The translations under genes were made by a program, and so were the position numbers. 64,000 bases of DNA from Polytrichum commune (Eukaryota > Streptophyta > Polytrichopsida > Polytrichales > Polytrichaceae): assembly GCA_950295325.1 (NCBI GenBank), contig OX485809.1, positions 18,614,144 to 18,678,143 on the forward strand. Direction: 5' to 3'. The notes under the pieces were generated by a model. That model did not search any database. It was not told the DNA's origin and was given only the letters and a program-made list of their open reading frames with translations. How positions within the stretch are numbered: position 1 is the first letter of the stretch; each line of letters opens with the position of its first letter. Shown one piece after another: positions 46,051-57,429 of the stretch.

Positions 46051-48601
46051 CCCCTGGCTCTTAGAAATATCAGCATAATTCTATGTGGCGCATATTTCGA
46101 TAAAGTCCAATACCGCTGTCATCGACACTTCGGGGCCCACCCGCCCAAAAAAGTTGCAATCAAATCGGTGTAAGGAAGCGGTCCAAATTGGGTTCCAAAT
46201 GCACCTCTGTGCCGAAATACCGGGTTCTACACGCACCCAGCATCACAAGGCAACCTCTTTTAAGGGTTAAGCAACGAGGCGGACCTTGAATCGAAGTAAT
46301 TTGCCGTTGGCATTGAATTTCCTGGACAAAATTAGTTTGTGGCCCACTGGAGGTTTGGTGAGTTCATTGGATACCTCGCCGAATATCTGGTGCTTCCTGA
46401 GATATGCGTATTCGGTTTCTATAGCTTTGCTCCAATCGGGCCATTCCGGTGAGGTTTTGGCCTCGGCTAGCGTGAGTGGATCCGGTGCAACTTCGGTGTT
46501 GAATATCGTCCGTTGTATCTTGGTGGGCTTGGAATTGAGTGGTGCCAACCGTTTGTTAGGTATAGTGTTACCTGTCACGGGTAGTGGGTTTTGAAGTACT
46601 TTAGGACCGGAGTAAAAACCATTGGGAATCTGTTCTGCTAGGTCCTTCAAGTTTAGGAGATTTGTGACTTCGGTGTCGGCTAGTGAGGTTCGAGGGTCCG
46701 GATTTAGAGTCAATGTTTCCGAGGCCTGGAAGTTTAAGGGAACTTGTTTGACCATTCAGTCAACCGGTGGAGTGGGAAATATGTGATCAATAAATTTACA
46801 GTTTGCTAGCCTGGTTTTGAGGATGGCCCCAGTCTTGGGATCCATATATGTGATAATGTTGGGTGAGTCGTATTCGAGGTAAATTGCCTCGGATAGGTGA
46901 ATCCCTATGGTTTTCTGCTGTGGTTCAAGTACATGTACCCAAACCTGGCAACTAAAGACACGTAAATGGATAATGTTGGGTGGCCGGCCGGCAATGAGTT
47001 CATGTGGGGTCTGTTGGTTGAGTAAGGTTGGTCTCAACCGTAGGAGGGCTACGGCATGAAGAACCGCATGGCCCCAGAATGAATCTGGGAGCTTGGTATG
47101 GATGAGCAAAGGCCTAGTTACTAGCTGAACTTTCTTTATGAAAGCTTCCGCAAGACCATTTTGCGAGTGTTCATAAGGTACGGCATAGGTAAGGGTGATT
47201 CCTGATGCGGTACAATAATCCTCAAATGCATGTCAACGGAATTCTAATGCATTGTCTATTCGGAGGAACTTGACCAGGTGTTCAGGAAAATGGTTTTTAT
47301 AGCGTATTAGAATTGCAAGAATTCTGGAAAATACAAGGTTCCTAATAGTTAGGAGAGCGACCTCTAGGTGGCTTCCGGATGCGTCTATGAGCACTAGGAA
47401 ATACCGAAAAGAACTTGAAGGTGGGTTGATGGGTCCACAGATATCACCTTGAAGTCGATGGAGCGGTGGCGGCAATTCGATGGGGAGTTGCTACTGGGAC
47501 AGCCTCTTGATTATCTTGCCTTGAATGCACGCCTCGCATGGGGCTATTTTGGCAGCATCCGGGGATGTGAGGTTATGGCCGGCCAGGAGGGGAATCATCC
47601 TCCGAAATATAGTAGTGCCAGGGTGCCCAAGCCTTTTATGCCATATATCTGAGAGGGTAGCCACCGTGAGATATAGGCCAGTTTTCCAGGCTAAGTTGTG
47701 GGTTCTCGCATCGGGACCTTTCTCCCGTGCAACCAAGCTAATTTCTTCCTCAACCCTAGGGGCGGGGCTAATCGCTTTGATAGTAATCTCATACAGGCCG
47801 TCCACTCCCGTTAATGCGGTGGCGAGGGTCCTCTGTCCCTGCCTGAGTGTCAACGCCTCTTTATCGTTCTCTATCGTGGTAGAGATGTGGATACCAATTG
47901 CCCTGAAGTCCCGGTAGTTGATCAGGCTCCGGGGGGCGTCGGGAGCATACATAGCGTCCCGACATGTTATCGGGTGGTTCCCGGATAGCAACACGGTTGC
48001 GGTACCTTCTTTGAAGGTTATGTTTTTTTGTCCCGCTATTGTGGTAACGTGGCTAGTTCGCCAACCTATGTTACCAGACGGGAATGAGAAAAACATTAAA
48101 CTCCTCAATATGGTATGTGTAGAGGCGCTGTCCAAGAGGGCAGCCTCCATACCTTGAGTCATTGGAATTGTTACAGTCATGTAATTCTCTATGTCCATAT
48201 CAGGGATGGATGGAATTTGAACTACATGAGACTCTCTATTTTGGCTACGTAATTTCTGTAGCTCCTTATACATCTCAATTATGTAGCCCGATGCTTGGCA
48301 ATCTCTCGCATAATGGCCAAGGCGGCCACATTTATGACATGAGGATGCGGATTGCTTTGAGGCTTTATATTTTGGCGGTATATACCTCGGTTTTTGGTCC
48401 CTAGGCTTGAATTTGAATGACCTAGGTGGAGGTTGGCGTTGGAAATCCCTTGGTGATCGGTGCGGTGCCTTCGAGAGGTGTACGGCTGACACTCATTTTG
48501 ATCGTCCAGCAGCTATCATGGCGTGGAACTCACGTGCGGGCCTGGATTCTGCATTTTTAAGCAACATGGCCTGATGTTTCTCTACGAGAAGGAGGTGAGA
48601 C

Positions 48602-49837
48602 TGTTAAGGTAGAATTTAGCACTGTGTTTTAAGCTGTCAAAAATTGATTAGTTGGACACAAATTGTCAAAACGGCAAAAAATACCAGTTTACTAGTTGAC
48701 ATCAAATTTGCCCTTGATGCAATAAATTGTTAGAACGTCCACTAGTTGGTTTTTAGTGTTTTACTACTTAATTGTCTATTAAGTAGTAGTAAGTATTTGG
48801 TGTTAGTAACTTAGGTGATCAAAAAATGACTTGTAGGTCCAAAGTTATTAAAATGGCATTAAGAGTCTTTTACTAGTTGATTGTTTTTTATGACCTCAGT
48901 GTGCCAGCTGGTCATGAACTGGACAGAGGGCAGGAACGTGTCAGGACAGCTAGTTGCAGTGTTTTGACAGGGTGGCAACCTACCAAGTTGATCCACCTAG
49001 TGGTAGTTGTTTTGAAGTATATAAGGATTGTCCTAGAGCCTTTTGGCTCTCGTAGTACACATATGCGGAGAGGACTTAGACCCTTAGAGAAGATATGTAT
49101 GTTTGTGAGTTTTTAGATCTAGACGGGTGGCAATCTGGAAGTGTATTGCAGTCAGAACAAAACCACAGTCCTGGAAAAACAAGCAATAAAGTGTTGAAAG
49201 AGAGATTTGAAGAGTAGATTCATTGTTGGTGTTCTACCCGTCTTGGAAGCTAACATAGTCTTAGTGTTGACAAGACAAAGGGATTGAATGTGTTATCGAA
49301 AATGTGCGTCGGACAACTTGTGATGTAGTACCAAGGAATGCATTCGAAAGTAGAAAAGGTGTGTATGCACGGACGTGACGCTTATGGGAGGACATCCAGA
49401 GCAAGTAGTTAGAATGACCTAAAAAATATACCATAAGTGGGTAGAAGGTTAGAGAGGTCAGATCCGGACTTGGTTTGTGAAAACCATCTCCAGAAGTGGC
49501 CGGATCTGACTAAAAACGTGAGCTGGTCGAAAATATGAAAGTGATCAGAATGGCCCGAAAACGATACTGTAGGTTGGTAGGAGGTTAGAGATGGCAGATC
49601 CAAGCTTATATTGTGGAAACGACCTTTGTAAGTTGGCTGATCGGGTCAAAAACGTGAGCTGGTAGGTAGTGTCCAGGGCATGTTAACAAGCCTTAAACGG
49701 AAGTTGTAGGGGATTGTGCGTCAAAGGAGATGTCTAGGGATGAGGAACTAGCTGGGGAGGTGTTTATGCAAGGCTTGGACGTGACTAGCGGCGAACTAGT
49801 TAATGGAGCAAGGAAGGAGTGTGAAAATCCATTAACA
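48602..49837 (+). mobile_element. Solo LTR inside the copia gag region, family S copy 1
   Basis: A 1236-bp LTR begins TGTTAAGGTAGAATTTAG and ends AAAATCCATTAACA, flanked by the perfect 5-bp duplication GAGAC (48597-48601 and 49838-49842). It contains a TATA-like GTATATAAGGA at about 49017 and an AATAAA at about 49186, as an LTR promoter and poly(A) site would. No internal region is present, so it is the product of LTR-LTR recombination. It lies in the opposite orientation to its host element. Confidence 0.92.
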
Positions 49838-51431
49838 GAGACATCAGTGTGCTATGCTTTTCAAATTTCATGTTTCGGTATTGCTGGGCAAGAATTGCAG
49901 AAGCAGGTGGAAAGGTGGAGAGAGTCTTATCGATCAGTTGAGCCTCGGTTATTGGCTCGCCGCAGAGGCTAAGTTAAGATGAGATTCGGTGGAGTTCTCC
50001 GTTGAAGGAGAGCAAATCGGGAAAATCAAGGGCCCTGAGGTTAATCCAGTCATTTCTAGCCTCGGGTAGAAAGATGGTTTGTTCGTGATGGAACCTGTCA
50101 CGTAGCTAAGTCCACAAGTCAGCGGGGTGATCTGCTTTAATGTATTGTTGTCTCAGGGATGGATGTATGTGCCTTCGGAGAAGAATCAATACTTGACATT
50201 TGAGAGAATCTGGTTGACCCTCGGCTGTAGTTTTATCAAGATAGGTAGTTGTCTCTTCGGCTCCTAGAGCTACCCTAGCATCATTTTCCCATTCTAGATA
50301 GTTTGACCCATCGGCAGCAAGAGGAGTAAATTTGGTTTTCATGTTTGCATCGATATCTGCTGGAGGTCGGCTTATGGTAGCTAATGTCACTCTCGGATTC
50401 GAAGATGATGCCATTTCAGGTCATCTAGGAATCTAGTAATAACAAGGTAGCTTGTTGTAGATTATATACTAGAGTGATGATACTTTTTGATCTTAGCCTA
50501 TTATGACCTGTTTCATCAAAATGTATGGTTCGAAGTATACAAATATACTTCTGATTTAGTAAAACGGAGGTTTCTGCTAGTTGTTTGTATTTCAGAGCCG
50601 AGCTACTGATAAGTGAATGAAAATGAGTGAGTAAGTAGGCTTATCAGATAACTAGCTGCAGCAGTGGACAACATTCGGCAGCAACAGTAGTCTACATTCG
50701 GCAGCAACAGCTTGCTTCGTCGACTGCTGGGTTTGACTGGTGAACCCGGTAGTAGTAGAATGCAGAAATAGAATGCGGCTATCTGTATCAGGTAAGGTAA
50801 ATGACTGCAACAGCAAATGAGAGGTATCTGTAGCGGATTGTAGCAAAGAGAGAGATAGTTTTCTATAGCAAAAGTGAAAATTATTTGCGGTAGCAGATAT
50901 ATAAGAGTTATCTGTAGCAGCAAAAAGAATCATCTGTATCAGCAGAAAGGAACTATCTGTATTAGCAAATAGGTGTTATCTGCATATCTGCTGTGATAAT
51001 CAAACTAAGAAGAGCCTATCTGCTGTAATAATCAAAAAAATAATATCTGTGGCAAAGGAAAAATCTATCTTGTACTCATCAAAGTTAGACTGTTCGTAAC
51101 ATCATGACGAGTCTAGCTTCTAAAGCAAAATTTATGCCGCAGCAATATGGAGTTATCTACAGCAGAAATAAAGAGTGATCTGTAGTAAGCTTATTCTAGC
51201 TGGCCATCGAAAACCTTTCTAATCTGTAAACTGATTCAACTAACACTAGTTGAAATCTAGTCTAAAGAGTAAGTATGTAGGACCAGTGCTTCCGCATGGT
51301 GTAGCGGAGCGGAGAGAGAGAACTAGATAGTGAGCTGCAGTTTATATAGGGCTGAAGCGTAGTCTTGAGCGGGAAAAGAAAAAGAAAAAAATTTTGAACT
51401 AAGGATCTCAAAGCAATCGTGACTGATAACG

Positions 51432-51680
51432 TTTTAAGACTAGGCAATAGCCGGTGAGCGTAATGGTGCAAGTGACTAACAAGAGTCATGTGGTCGTATA
51501 TATATGCTTTAAGACTAAGTACATTAATGGGGTTTAGCCGCCACTTAGTAGCCTACAATACTATGTTTCACTAACCCCGGACCCACTACCGCGGGGATAG
51601 TGTAGCCACCTTCCGGAAGGCGGCTACCGTCATCTATATTCGGCTATACGTCGTCAGGCTAGCTATAGGCTGCCTTAACA
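51432..51680 (-). repeat. Copia 5' LTR
   Basis: Second 249-bp LTR, matching 42516-42764 with about seven differences. The flank is GTCTA against GTCTG at the other end. Confidence 0.93.
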
Positions 51681-51752
51681 GTCTAAAGCTTCGAGGGGCT
51701 TCTAGGCCCAGCAGCTAAGGGAAAAAGTCTACTTGGCCCCAACTCTTGGTAG
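51681..51752 (+). repeat. Repeat R1, copy 2, middle part
   Basis: Continues R1 between the copia element and the hAT element, and aligns with about 37012-37075 of copy 1. Confidence 0.8.
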
Positions 51753-52699
51753 CAGTGTATATGTTTGACAAAGTTTTTGCAAGTTTTTCTCCTTTGACAC
51801 GCAAAAACTTGCACAAAAAAAAAATGCACGTCAATTGACACGCACAATCTAGAAATTGACACGTACTGTGACTTGTGAAGAAGAAAACCACACGTCAATT
51901 GACACACTAGAAATTGAAATGACACGTATTACTTGAGTACTATAAAGTGCAGCTCAAGTATCCGGAAAACATAACCCATAACAATAGAACTTCCTACACT
52001 CACTCACATACTTAAGTTCAACTTTGCTCTTGCAATTTCCTTTGTAACCGGGAGCTAAGACAGTGATCGGAGAGCAAGACTAACTAGGAACATGGCGAGG
52101 CAAATGTTTCAATACATTGAAGAAGAGAGTGACATGTGTAAGGGAGAACTCTTGGAATTTACGGAAACACTTCGACATGAGTGTGAGAACAAAATGATAT
52201 TTGAGGCTTGGCGCATATGTGGTAGCAATTTGGAATGGCACACAAATTGGCCTAAACTTATGCAACTTTGGCAAAAAATTATACTCATTCCATCAAGTAT
52301 AGCTATTTGTGAGAGAGGATTTTCCAAACAAAATGCAATCAAAAGCCACTTGCGCAATAGGTTGAACTTGAAGACCCTTGATGCTCTTATGCAGGTTTCT
52401 CTTTGTGGGCTTGAAGTGGATGCAATGGATTGGGCTACCATCTTCAACATTTGGAGAAACATACGAGACCAAAGGATACTTACACTCGATTGCTAGTTTT
52501 TTTTTTGTTACAAATCAAGTTTGTTTTTTATTATTCAAAATATTGGTTTTCTAAAATATTGTGTAAGCCAAAAATTGAGGTGACATTTTGGAATAAAATG
52601 TAGATGTCAATTGACATTCATTTTTGTTTTTGAAAACGTCACGTGACACTTTGGATTTGAGGTTGAACGTCACATGAAATTTGTCAAACATACACACTG
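51753..52699 (+). mobile_element. Deleted hAT transposon keeping a C-terminal frame
   Basis: The left end CAGTGTATATGTTTGACAAA and the right end match as inverted repeats with one mismatch in 20. The perfect 8-bp duplication CTTGGTAG lies on both sides (51745-51752 and 52700-52707) and restores R1 when removed. At 947 bp it is far shorter than an autonomous hAT (usually 2.5-5 kb). Only the C-terminal end of the transposase gene remains. Confidence 0.95.
52092..52496 (+). CDS. hAT transposase C-terminal dimerisation domain, open frame
   Basis: The 134-codon frame runs unbroken from an ATG to a stop. Residues about 52-118 read WPKLMQLWQKIILIPSSIAI followed by CERGFSKQNAIKSHLRNRLN and LDALMQVSLCG. 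This is the hAT family C-terminal dimerisation domain (PxSxxxxERxFS, then K..LRNRL). The catalytic RNase-H-like core and BED finger are absent, so it cannot catalyse transposition. A free dimerisation domain could in principle bind and inhibit full-length transposase. Its intact frame in a deleted element is either recent origin or selection. Neighbouring TIRs sit about 340 bp upstream and 200 bp downstream. Confidence 0.85.
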   Translation: MARQMFQYIEEESDMCKGELLEFTETLRHECENKMIFEAWRICGSNLEWHTNWPKLMQLWQKIILIPSSIAICERGFSKQNAIKSHLRNRLNLKTLDALMQVSLCGLEVDAMDWATIFNIWRNIRDQRILTLDC

Positions 52700-52707
52700 C
52701 TTGGTAG

Positions 52708-53123
52708 AGAGACAAGAGGTCTCTTGACGGTGGGGTAGGGGCCCCGCGTAGAGTCCTAGAGGTTTATGTGGGTGAGGTGGTGTGGCCTCACCCACCCGAG
52801 GCCGAACGGCACAGCCTCCATGGGCTTTGGCCCATTGTGAGGCCATAGTTGCCTAGTATGCTTCGGGTTGTTGTAGTGTTGCTCCGGCAATGCAATGATC
52901 AACATAGGATTGGACTTCCATGGATGGAAGTCCACATCTAAGGAATGGTTACCGATTAAGGGGTGAGTCCCGAAAGCAAAGTAGGAGAGTTGGTCCCCTT
53001 TTATGAATTACAAGGTCCAGGGTAGGAGGAACTAACCATTAGCATGGCGGAATGCGAAGGGTTAGCGCTCGTAACCTTTGCTAGAAACAAAAATTGGCAA
53101 GATCTTTAAGGGGACTAGCAAGG
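52708..53123 (+). repeat. Repeat R1, copy 2, right part
   Basis: Aligns with about 37066-37492 of copy 1 and ends near a shared AGCAAGG. Confidence 0.85.
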
Positions 53124-53876
53124 TGTGAGCCCAAAATGGTGCCCACATGTGGTGATTAACTCTTCGAAACCAATTTTAGTTTGACTTTGATGTGTTATGA
53201 TTATTCACAAAACATAAAAAGAGTGAAGTGTGGTTTGGATTTAAGTTTAGGCTTTAGAATGTGTTGTGTGATTATTTCAAGGTTGAATTCAATAAGAGGA
53301 TGCCTTGATTATGGGAGTAGTGGGTAAGGTGAAGCAAGGTGAGCTCCGCGGGTTAAATGCCCACTTTTGGATCCACCTTGGTAGTTTAGGAAGAAGGAAG
53401 CTTGGTGGATGGGGATTAGTCCCTACTTTGGAGGAGAGGGTTAAAGGATTGTGATTGGAGGTGCTAATCCTCACCTCTCTCTCCCTCTCTCCCTCTTTGC
53501 TACTTAAGGTGTTCTTTCTTTCATTTGCCTCTCTCTCCATCAAGCGCTCTCAAGGGAGCAAGCTCTTAAGAGCTTGAGCCACGTGTGTGGGTCATTAGTT
53601 TTAGTGAAGTTAAGTAGTTAAGCTCTCCCTCTCAAATCCTCTCAAGGGGAGCGAGCTCTTAGAGTTTGAGGCTTATGTGTGGATTAGTTAGTTATAGTGA
53701 AGTTAGGAAGTTAATCCCTCTTATGAGTAGGGGAAGCTTAGAGTCATTGGACTAAGCTCATGAGTAGTGGTTAGATTGGATTAATTTAGTGGGAGGTGTG
53801 CATTCATTAGTTAAGAGGCTTAGATGAGCAATTGATTAAGCACTAGAGTTGAAATTAGTTTGGTGTTGATTTCATC
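53124..53876. other. Spacer with a diverged duplication
   Basis: CTCTCAAGGGAGCAAGCTCTTA near 53549 and CTCTCAAGGGGAGCGAGCTC near 53640 head two related blocks of about 95 bp. No gene is supported. Confidence 0.4.
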
Positions 53877-54210
53877 AACTGCTGCCGGGACTGCTTAGTC
53901 CAGGGCCTCCCAGGCTCAACTGCTGCCGGGACTGCTAGTCCAGGGGCCTCCCAAGGCTCAACTGCTGTCGGGACTGCTTAGTCCAGGGCCTCCCAGGCTC
54001 AACTGCTGTCGGGACTGCTAGTCCAGGGGCCTCCCAAGGCTCAAATGCTGCCGGGACTGCTTAGTCCAGGGGCCTCCCAAGGCTCAACTGCTGCCGGGAC
54101 TGCTAGTCCAGGGGCCTCCCAAGGCTCAACTGCTGCCGGGACTGCTTAGTCCAGGGCCTCCCAGGCTCAACTGCTGCCGGGACTGCTAGTCCAGGGGCCT
54201 CCCAAGGCTC
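53877..54210 (+). repeat. 41/42-bp tandem array of alternating units (A-B dimers)
   Basis: Eight units lie head to tail. Type A reads ACTGCTTAGTCCAGGGCC and type B reads ACTGCTAGTCCAGGGGCC. They alternate A-B four times, so the array grew as 83-bp dimers. One A unit has taken on B-like features, and two adjacent units share a C-to-T change, marking the last dimer copied. It is GC-rich against an AT-rich background. Non-coding. Confidence 0.95.
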
Positions 54211-54815
54211 GTTATCTCAGTAGCCGAAAGGGCCGAGACCAGCTCATTGAAGTGGTGAAAGCAAAGGTCAACTTTAAGGGAACCTGGATGGTTGGTTTAA
54301 GCTGGGTTACCGAGGAATGGGTTTAGGGGCCTAAAGCTTAGCCCAAATCGAACATTATCACTAAAACTAAGCATAGGGCAAGTTATGCATTTTAGATTAT
54401 TCTAGTGCATATGTAAGTTTTAGACTTATTAGGCTAGGTAGTGTGAGGTGTGGCTTGCTAGTAAATGTAATTGGGGTGGACTAGTAAGAACAGTGTTTTT
54501 GAACACTCGCATCTTATTGGGCAAATAAATCACTTGCATTATTAATGGAGAAGGTGGATGACCCCCGCGATGACGAGACAAAGGAGGTTAGGCCAAAGGT
54601 TGCGAGGGGGATGTCTTTAAAGGCATGTGTGGCCACGGCCGCGGGTTGGACTCTTGAGAAAGCCAACTCTAGCACAAGCCAAGAAGCCAACATTAATAAA
54701 GTACAATGAGTGAGACAATACATGTTCATTTGGACATGAAAATTACCTTGCACATGGTTCAATGTTGTAATAGATACATGTGATTCTCAAGACCATCACC
54801 CGGACTAGGACGCTT
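54211..54815. other. Spacer, no supported gene
   Basis: No frame with a recognised domain and no element ends. Confidence 0.3.
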
Positions 54816-54819
54816 AAGG

Positions 54820-55602
54820 GTGGTGGAATTGGCCTCACACAAGGGTTGCAACAAACACCCACAGTTTCCCCGCTACAATACAGTGGCAGCTTTTATCCAT
54901 TCAACAACAACGAAATGTGGTGGACAAAAAGCATACCTTGTACCTGCATGTTCACAAATGTTTAGCCCACTGGGAGAATACCTTGGTGGGCATATTCACC
55001 CTGCTCTGTCACATATGTTGCTTCCTTCCCACATCAGTCTCTCTGTTGTTTGTTGCAGGGCTATTGGTTGTTCTAGTATTCATTGCAACGTCGTCGTCCG
55101 CACCCTCCCTCCCGGCTGTGTGCCATCCACAAAATTGTTCTCATCCCCTCCCTCCCTCCTCTCCCCCTTCATTCTTGAGAAGACATCCATGTCGCCATTT
55201 CATTCCTCCTGCCCAAGACAATGCTCCATCCTTGTTGAGCTTATACGCCTGCCCCTTGCCTATTATTTAAGCACAACACTCCATCCCAGCATGGCCTTGT
55301 CGTCCACAAAGAAAACCTGCACATGGTTAATTCTGTGTTTAGAAGACTGCGAGTTCTGCATCCACCTCTCCAAGCAATACATTGCAGAAGCATGCCGCAA
55401 CATAGTTTGGGTACATGCAATGCCAACGATGGCAGTATGTACGGCTCATTCATGCATCGTGGCAAAGCTGCCATATTGGCAAGCCAAAACCCATGGGAAT
55501 CCTAACATAATCTTGGCTGTGCATTGGTGTGCTTCGCCACCCACGACACCACCATCAACACTATGTTCATTCTCACATAATTCAACACCAATATGTCTTT
55601 GA
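54820..55602 (+). CDS. Unrecognised 260-codon open frame
   Basis: The longest uninterrupted plus-strand frame outside the transposons. The product is rich in S, P, C, H and L with no recognisable motif, and an overlapping frame (54917-55270) is also open and more hydrophobic. Length alone makes it unlikely to be pure chance, but the two competing frames and missing homology leave it unassigned. It may be a decayed transposon gene, since other frames on the same strand follow to 56830. Confidence 0.25.
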   Translation: MVELASHKGCNKHPQFPRYNTVAAFIHSTTTKCGGQKAYLVPACSQMFSPLGEYLGGHIHPALSHMLLPSHISLSVVCCRAIGCSSIHCNVVVRTLPPGCVPSTKLFSSPPSLLSPFILEKTSMSPFHSSCPRQCSILVELIRLPLAYYLSTTLHPSMALSSTKKTCTWLILCLEDCEFCIHLSKQYIAEACRNIVWVHAMPTMAVCTAHSCIVAKLPYWQAKTHGNPNIILAVHWCASPPTTPPSTLCSFSHNSTPICL

Positions 55603-55639
55603 GTATGCCGACCCTCACAAGGTCCACCACTTCGCCTTG

Positions 55640-56830
55640 CTTTGAGCAATTATTGCCTTCTTTGGAACCTTGTTGCTCGGCGACTCCACAATTGAACGTC
55701 GCATGTTCCTATGTGTGGAATGTGAAAAGGGAGTAGGCAACACGTGCGTTGTGGTTGTACGAGCGCAGTTGCAGGAATTGATAGCAAATGTATGCAATAT
55801 CAGTGTGCACAGGCCTTGTGCACAACCTCCCACAATGTGGAAGCACACAGTCGACAAGGGATTTTTGGTTTTTGGGATAGGATGTCGCAATATATTGCAC
55901 AGCGGATGTGACTCCTAGCAATGCATGATTGTCAGGGTATTTGTGGAGCGTCAATGCACCAGCGAAGAATGACCCCACATTGGAACACTTGAGGGGGAAA
56001 TGCGAATGATGTGGTGGACACAGAGATGCTGAGGGAGAAGATTGCATGGAATGAAGTGAAGATTGTGGAATTCCTGCGACAAACGAAGGCTAATGGCATC
56101 CACATTGTTGGTGTGTTTCTGGTGCGCACTGGAATGTCAGGGAGTATATGTTGATTGTTTTGCATGCCTTGCGACATCTCAGCGCAAATGGTGCACCCAA
56201 TGCTTTGTTTTGCACGCGTACGCCACGGTTTGGGGTCGAAGGTTGAATTTCAACCATGTCAAGGGAGTTCCGCCGGAATGCATTTTTCACAATGTGTGCA
56301 TGGAAGAGCCAAACAAACAACCGAAGCAAAGCCCTGCTTGTCAACAGGTTGCGGATGATTTTCTTGGCCAATGCACTGCGGTGTACAATTTAGCGGCGTG
56401 ACATGCAGTGCACGCAACACGGACGTTTGAGGGGATGTGAATGGCGGCCTCTGACCCTCAACAAAAAGAACGGTATAGGAAATTGTATTTTTTGGTTCTC
56501 TTAATATACGATCCCCATTGTGCAAAAGCATGCAAACCAGTCGATGTCCCTCAATGGCCCAATACGCCCAGTCTGTTGAACGTACACGGTATTCGTTGCG
56601 CGTCCAAAAAGTGCAAGCCTATTGAATACAATATTGGCAATATGAAATTGATTTTAAGTTGTAAGAGCAATGGCTTATTGAAAAATATTGGGCATAACAA
56701 CCTAAAGCCAAAATACGCAGTTGAACGAACACAATACAAAATGCAAAATACGCCGAGGAGGAGACATGATAGAAAAAGAAAAAGAAAAAAACGGCATGGG
56801 ACGTATACACAGAGGGTATGTCTTTAACCA
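55640..56830 (+). pseudogene. Unrecognised cysteine-rich, multi-frame remnant
   Basis: Successive plus-strand frames give CVECEKGVGNTCVVVVRAQ (55700-55760), a cysteine-dense block CFACLATSQRKWCTQCFVLH (about 56157-56215), and a lysine/arginine-rich C-terminal frame (56441-56827, ending RRRHDRKRKRKKRHG). Paired cysteines resemble a zinc-binding region and the basic tail a nuclear signal. Frame changes between the blocks suggest decay or unseen introns. The family is not recognised. Confidence 0.3.
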
Positions 56831-57429
56831 TGGATGTGGATTTCTGCCTCGATATTGACAACAGTATGTACGCCTGTAAATGCTTCCCGGTCCATTTTTG
56901 CATTCATTGATTGTATTTAATGCGCATGGTCAAGGCTGATTGCAAAACACCATACACACTTTCAACAAACTGAAGACGCGAAAATACTTGCATACTTTGA
57001 ACAGGCGTTTCAAAAAAATAGGGCAATTCTAGGATGACACAAAGTCCACATTGGCTGGGAACACCGGCCCAGTATACAACATGTATGTTGCTCCCCCCTT
57101 ACATCAGTGTGGTGTCACTTTGGTGTTGGCACTACTAGAAAGATAGGTCTTTTCCCACACTTTGTGGAGGTACTGTCATCCTTGACCAGTCTTATTTTTT
57201 AACAAATGAGTGTCAGAATTGTGTGGTGGTTTAAGACCTTTGACTGCGACGGTAATTAATGATTTTGACGGCCGTGATAGGTAATTATTGATCTTGATCG
57301 CCGCGATAATTTATGATTATGGGGGAATTCCAGAGGTACATCAATTTAATCTCATATAATATATCTCTTTAAAAGAGATATCCATTAGTAAGTCCACTTC
57401 TCACCTTCCGAACCTAGCCATCTATAAGT

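Larger units (their letters stand above)
44250..46262 (+). mobile_element. ~2-kb insertion with B3-domain gene pieces inside the copia element
   Basis: Copia homology stops near 44250 and resumes near 46265, and the DNA between is unrelated and less AT-rich. It carries B3 DNA-binding domains on the plus strand (entries below) and a long unrecognised frame on the minus strand. I could not find matching inverted ends or a clean target-site duplication, so the carrier is unknown: a Pack-type DNA transposon, a Helitron-borne capture or a filler-DNA repair event. Confidence 0.7.
42516..51680 (-). mobile_element. Ty1/copia LTR retrotransposon, broken, with two nested insertions
   Basis: Two 249-bp LTRs (42516-42764 and 51432-51680) bound the element. 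They differ at about seven sites by eye, roughly 97% identity, so the insertion is fairly young. The flanking 5-bp duplication is GTCTG/GTCTA. On the minus strand the parts follow copia order: gag near 48.35-50.41 kb with a CHKCGRLGHYARDC zinc knuckle, protease near 48.0-48.1 kb, integrase near 46.8-47.6 kb, reverse transcriptase near 43.5-46.6 kb and RNase H near 43.0-43.4 kb. A polypurine stretch abuts the 3' LTR and a primer site resembling initiator-tRNA-Met lies next to the 5' LTR. Gag is split by a solo LTR and the reverse transcriptase region by about 2 kb of foreign DNA. The coding part is broken, with roughly eight to ten other breaks. Treated as a fossil. Confidence 0.93.

Noticed and set aside
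46250-46270. TTTTAAGGGTTAA at the right edge of the B3 insert as a piggyBac-like end
   Set aside because: The left edge has no matching TTAA-CCC end, so the resemblance to the element at 40808 is probably chance.
53877-54210. CRISPR-like regular array
   Set aside because: Units are contiguous with no unique spacers, in a plant-type sequence; it is a minisatellite.
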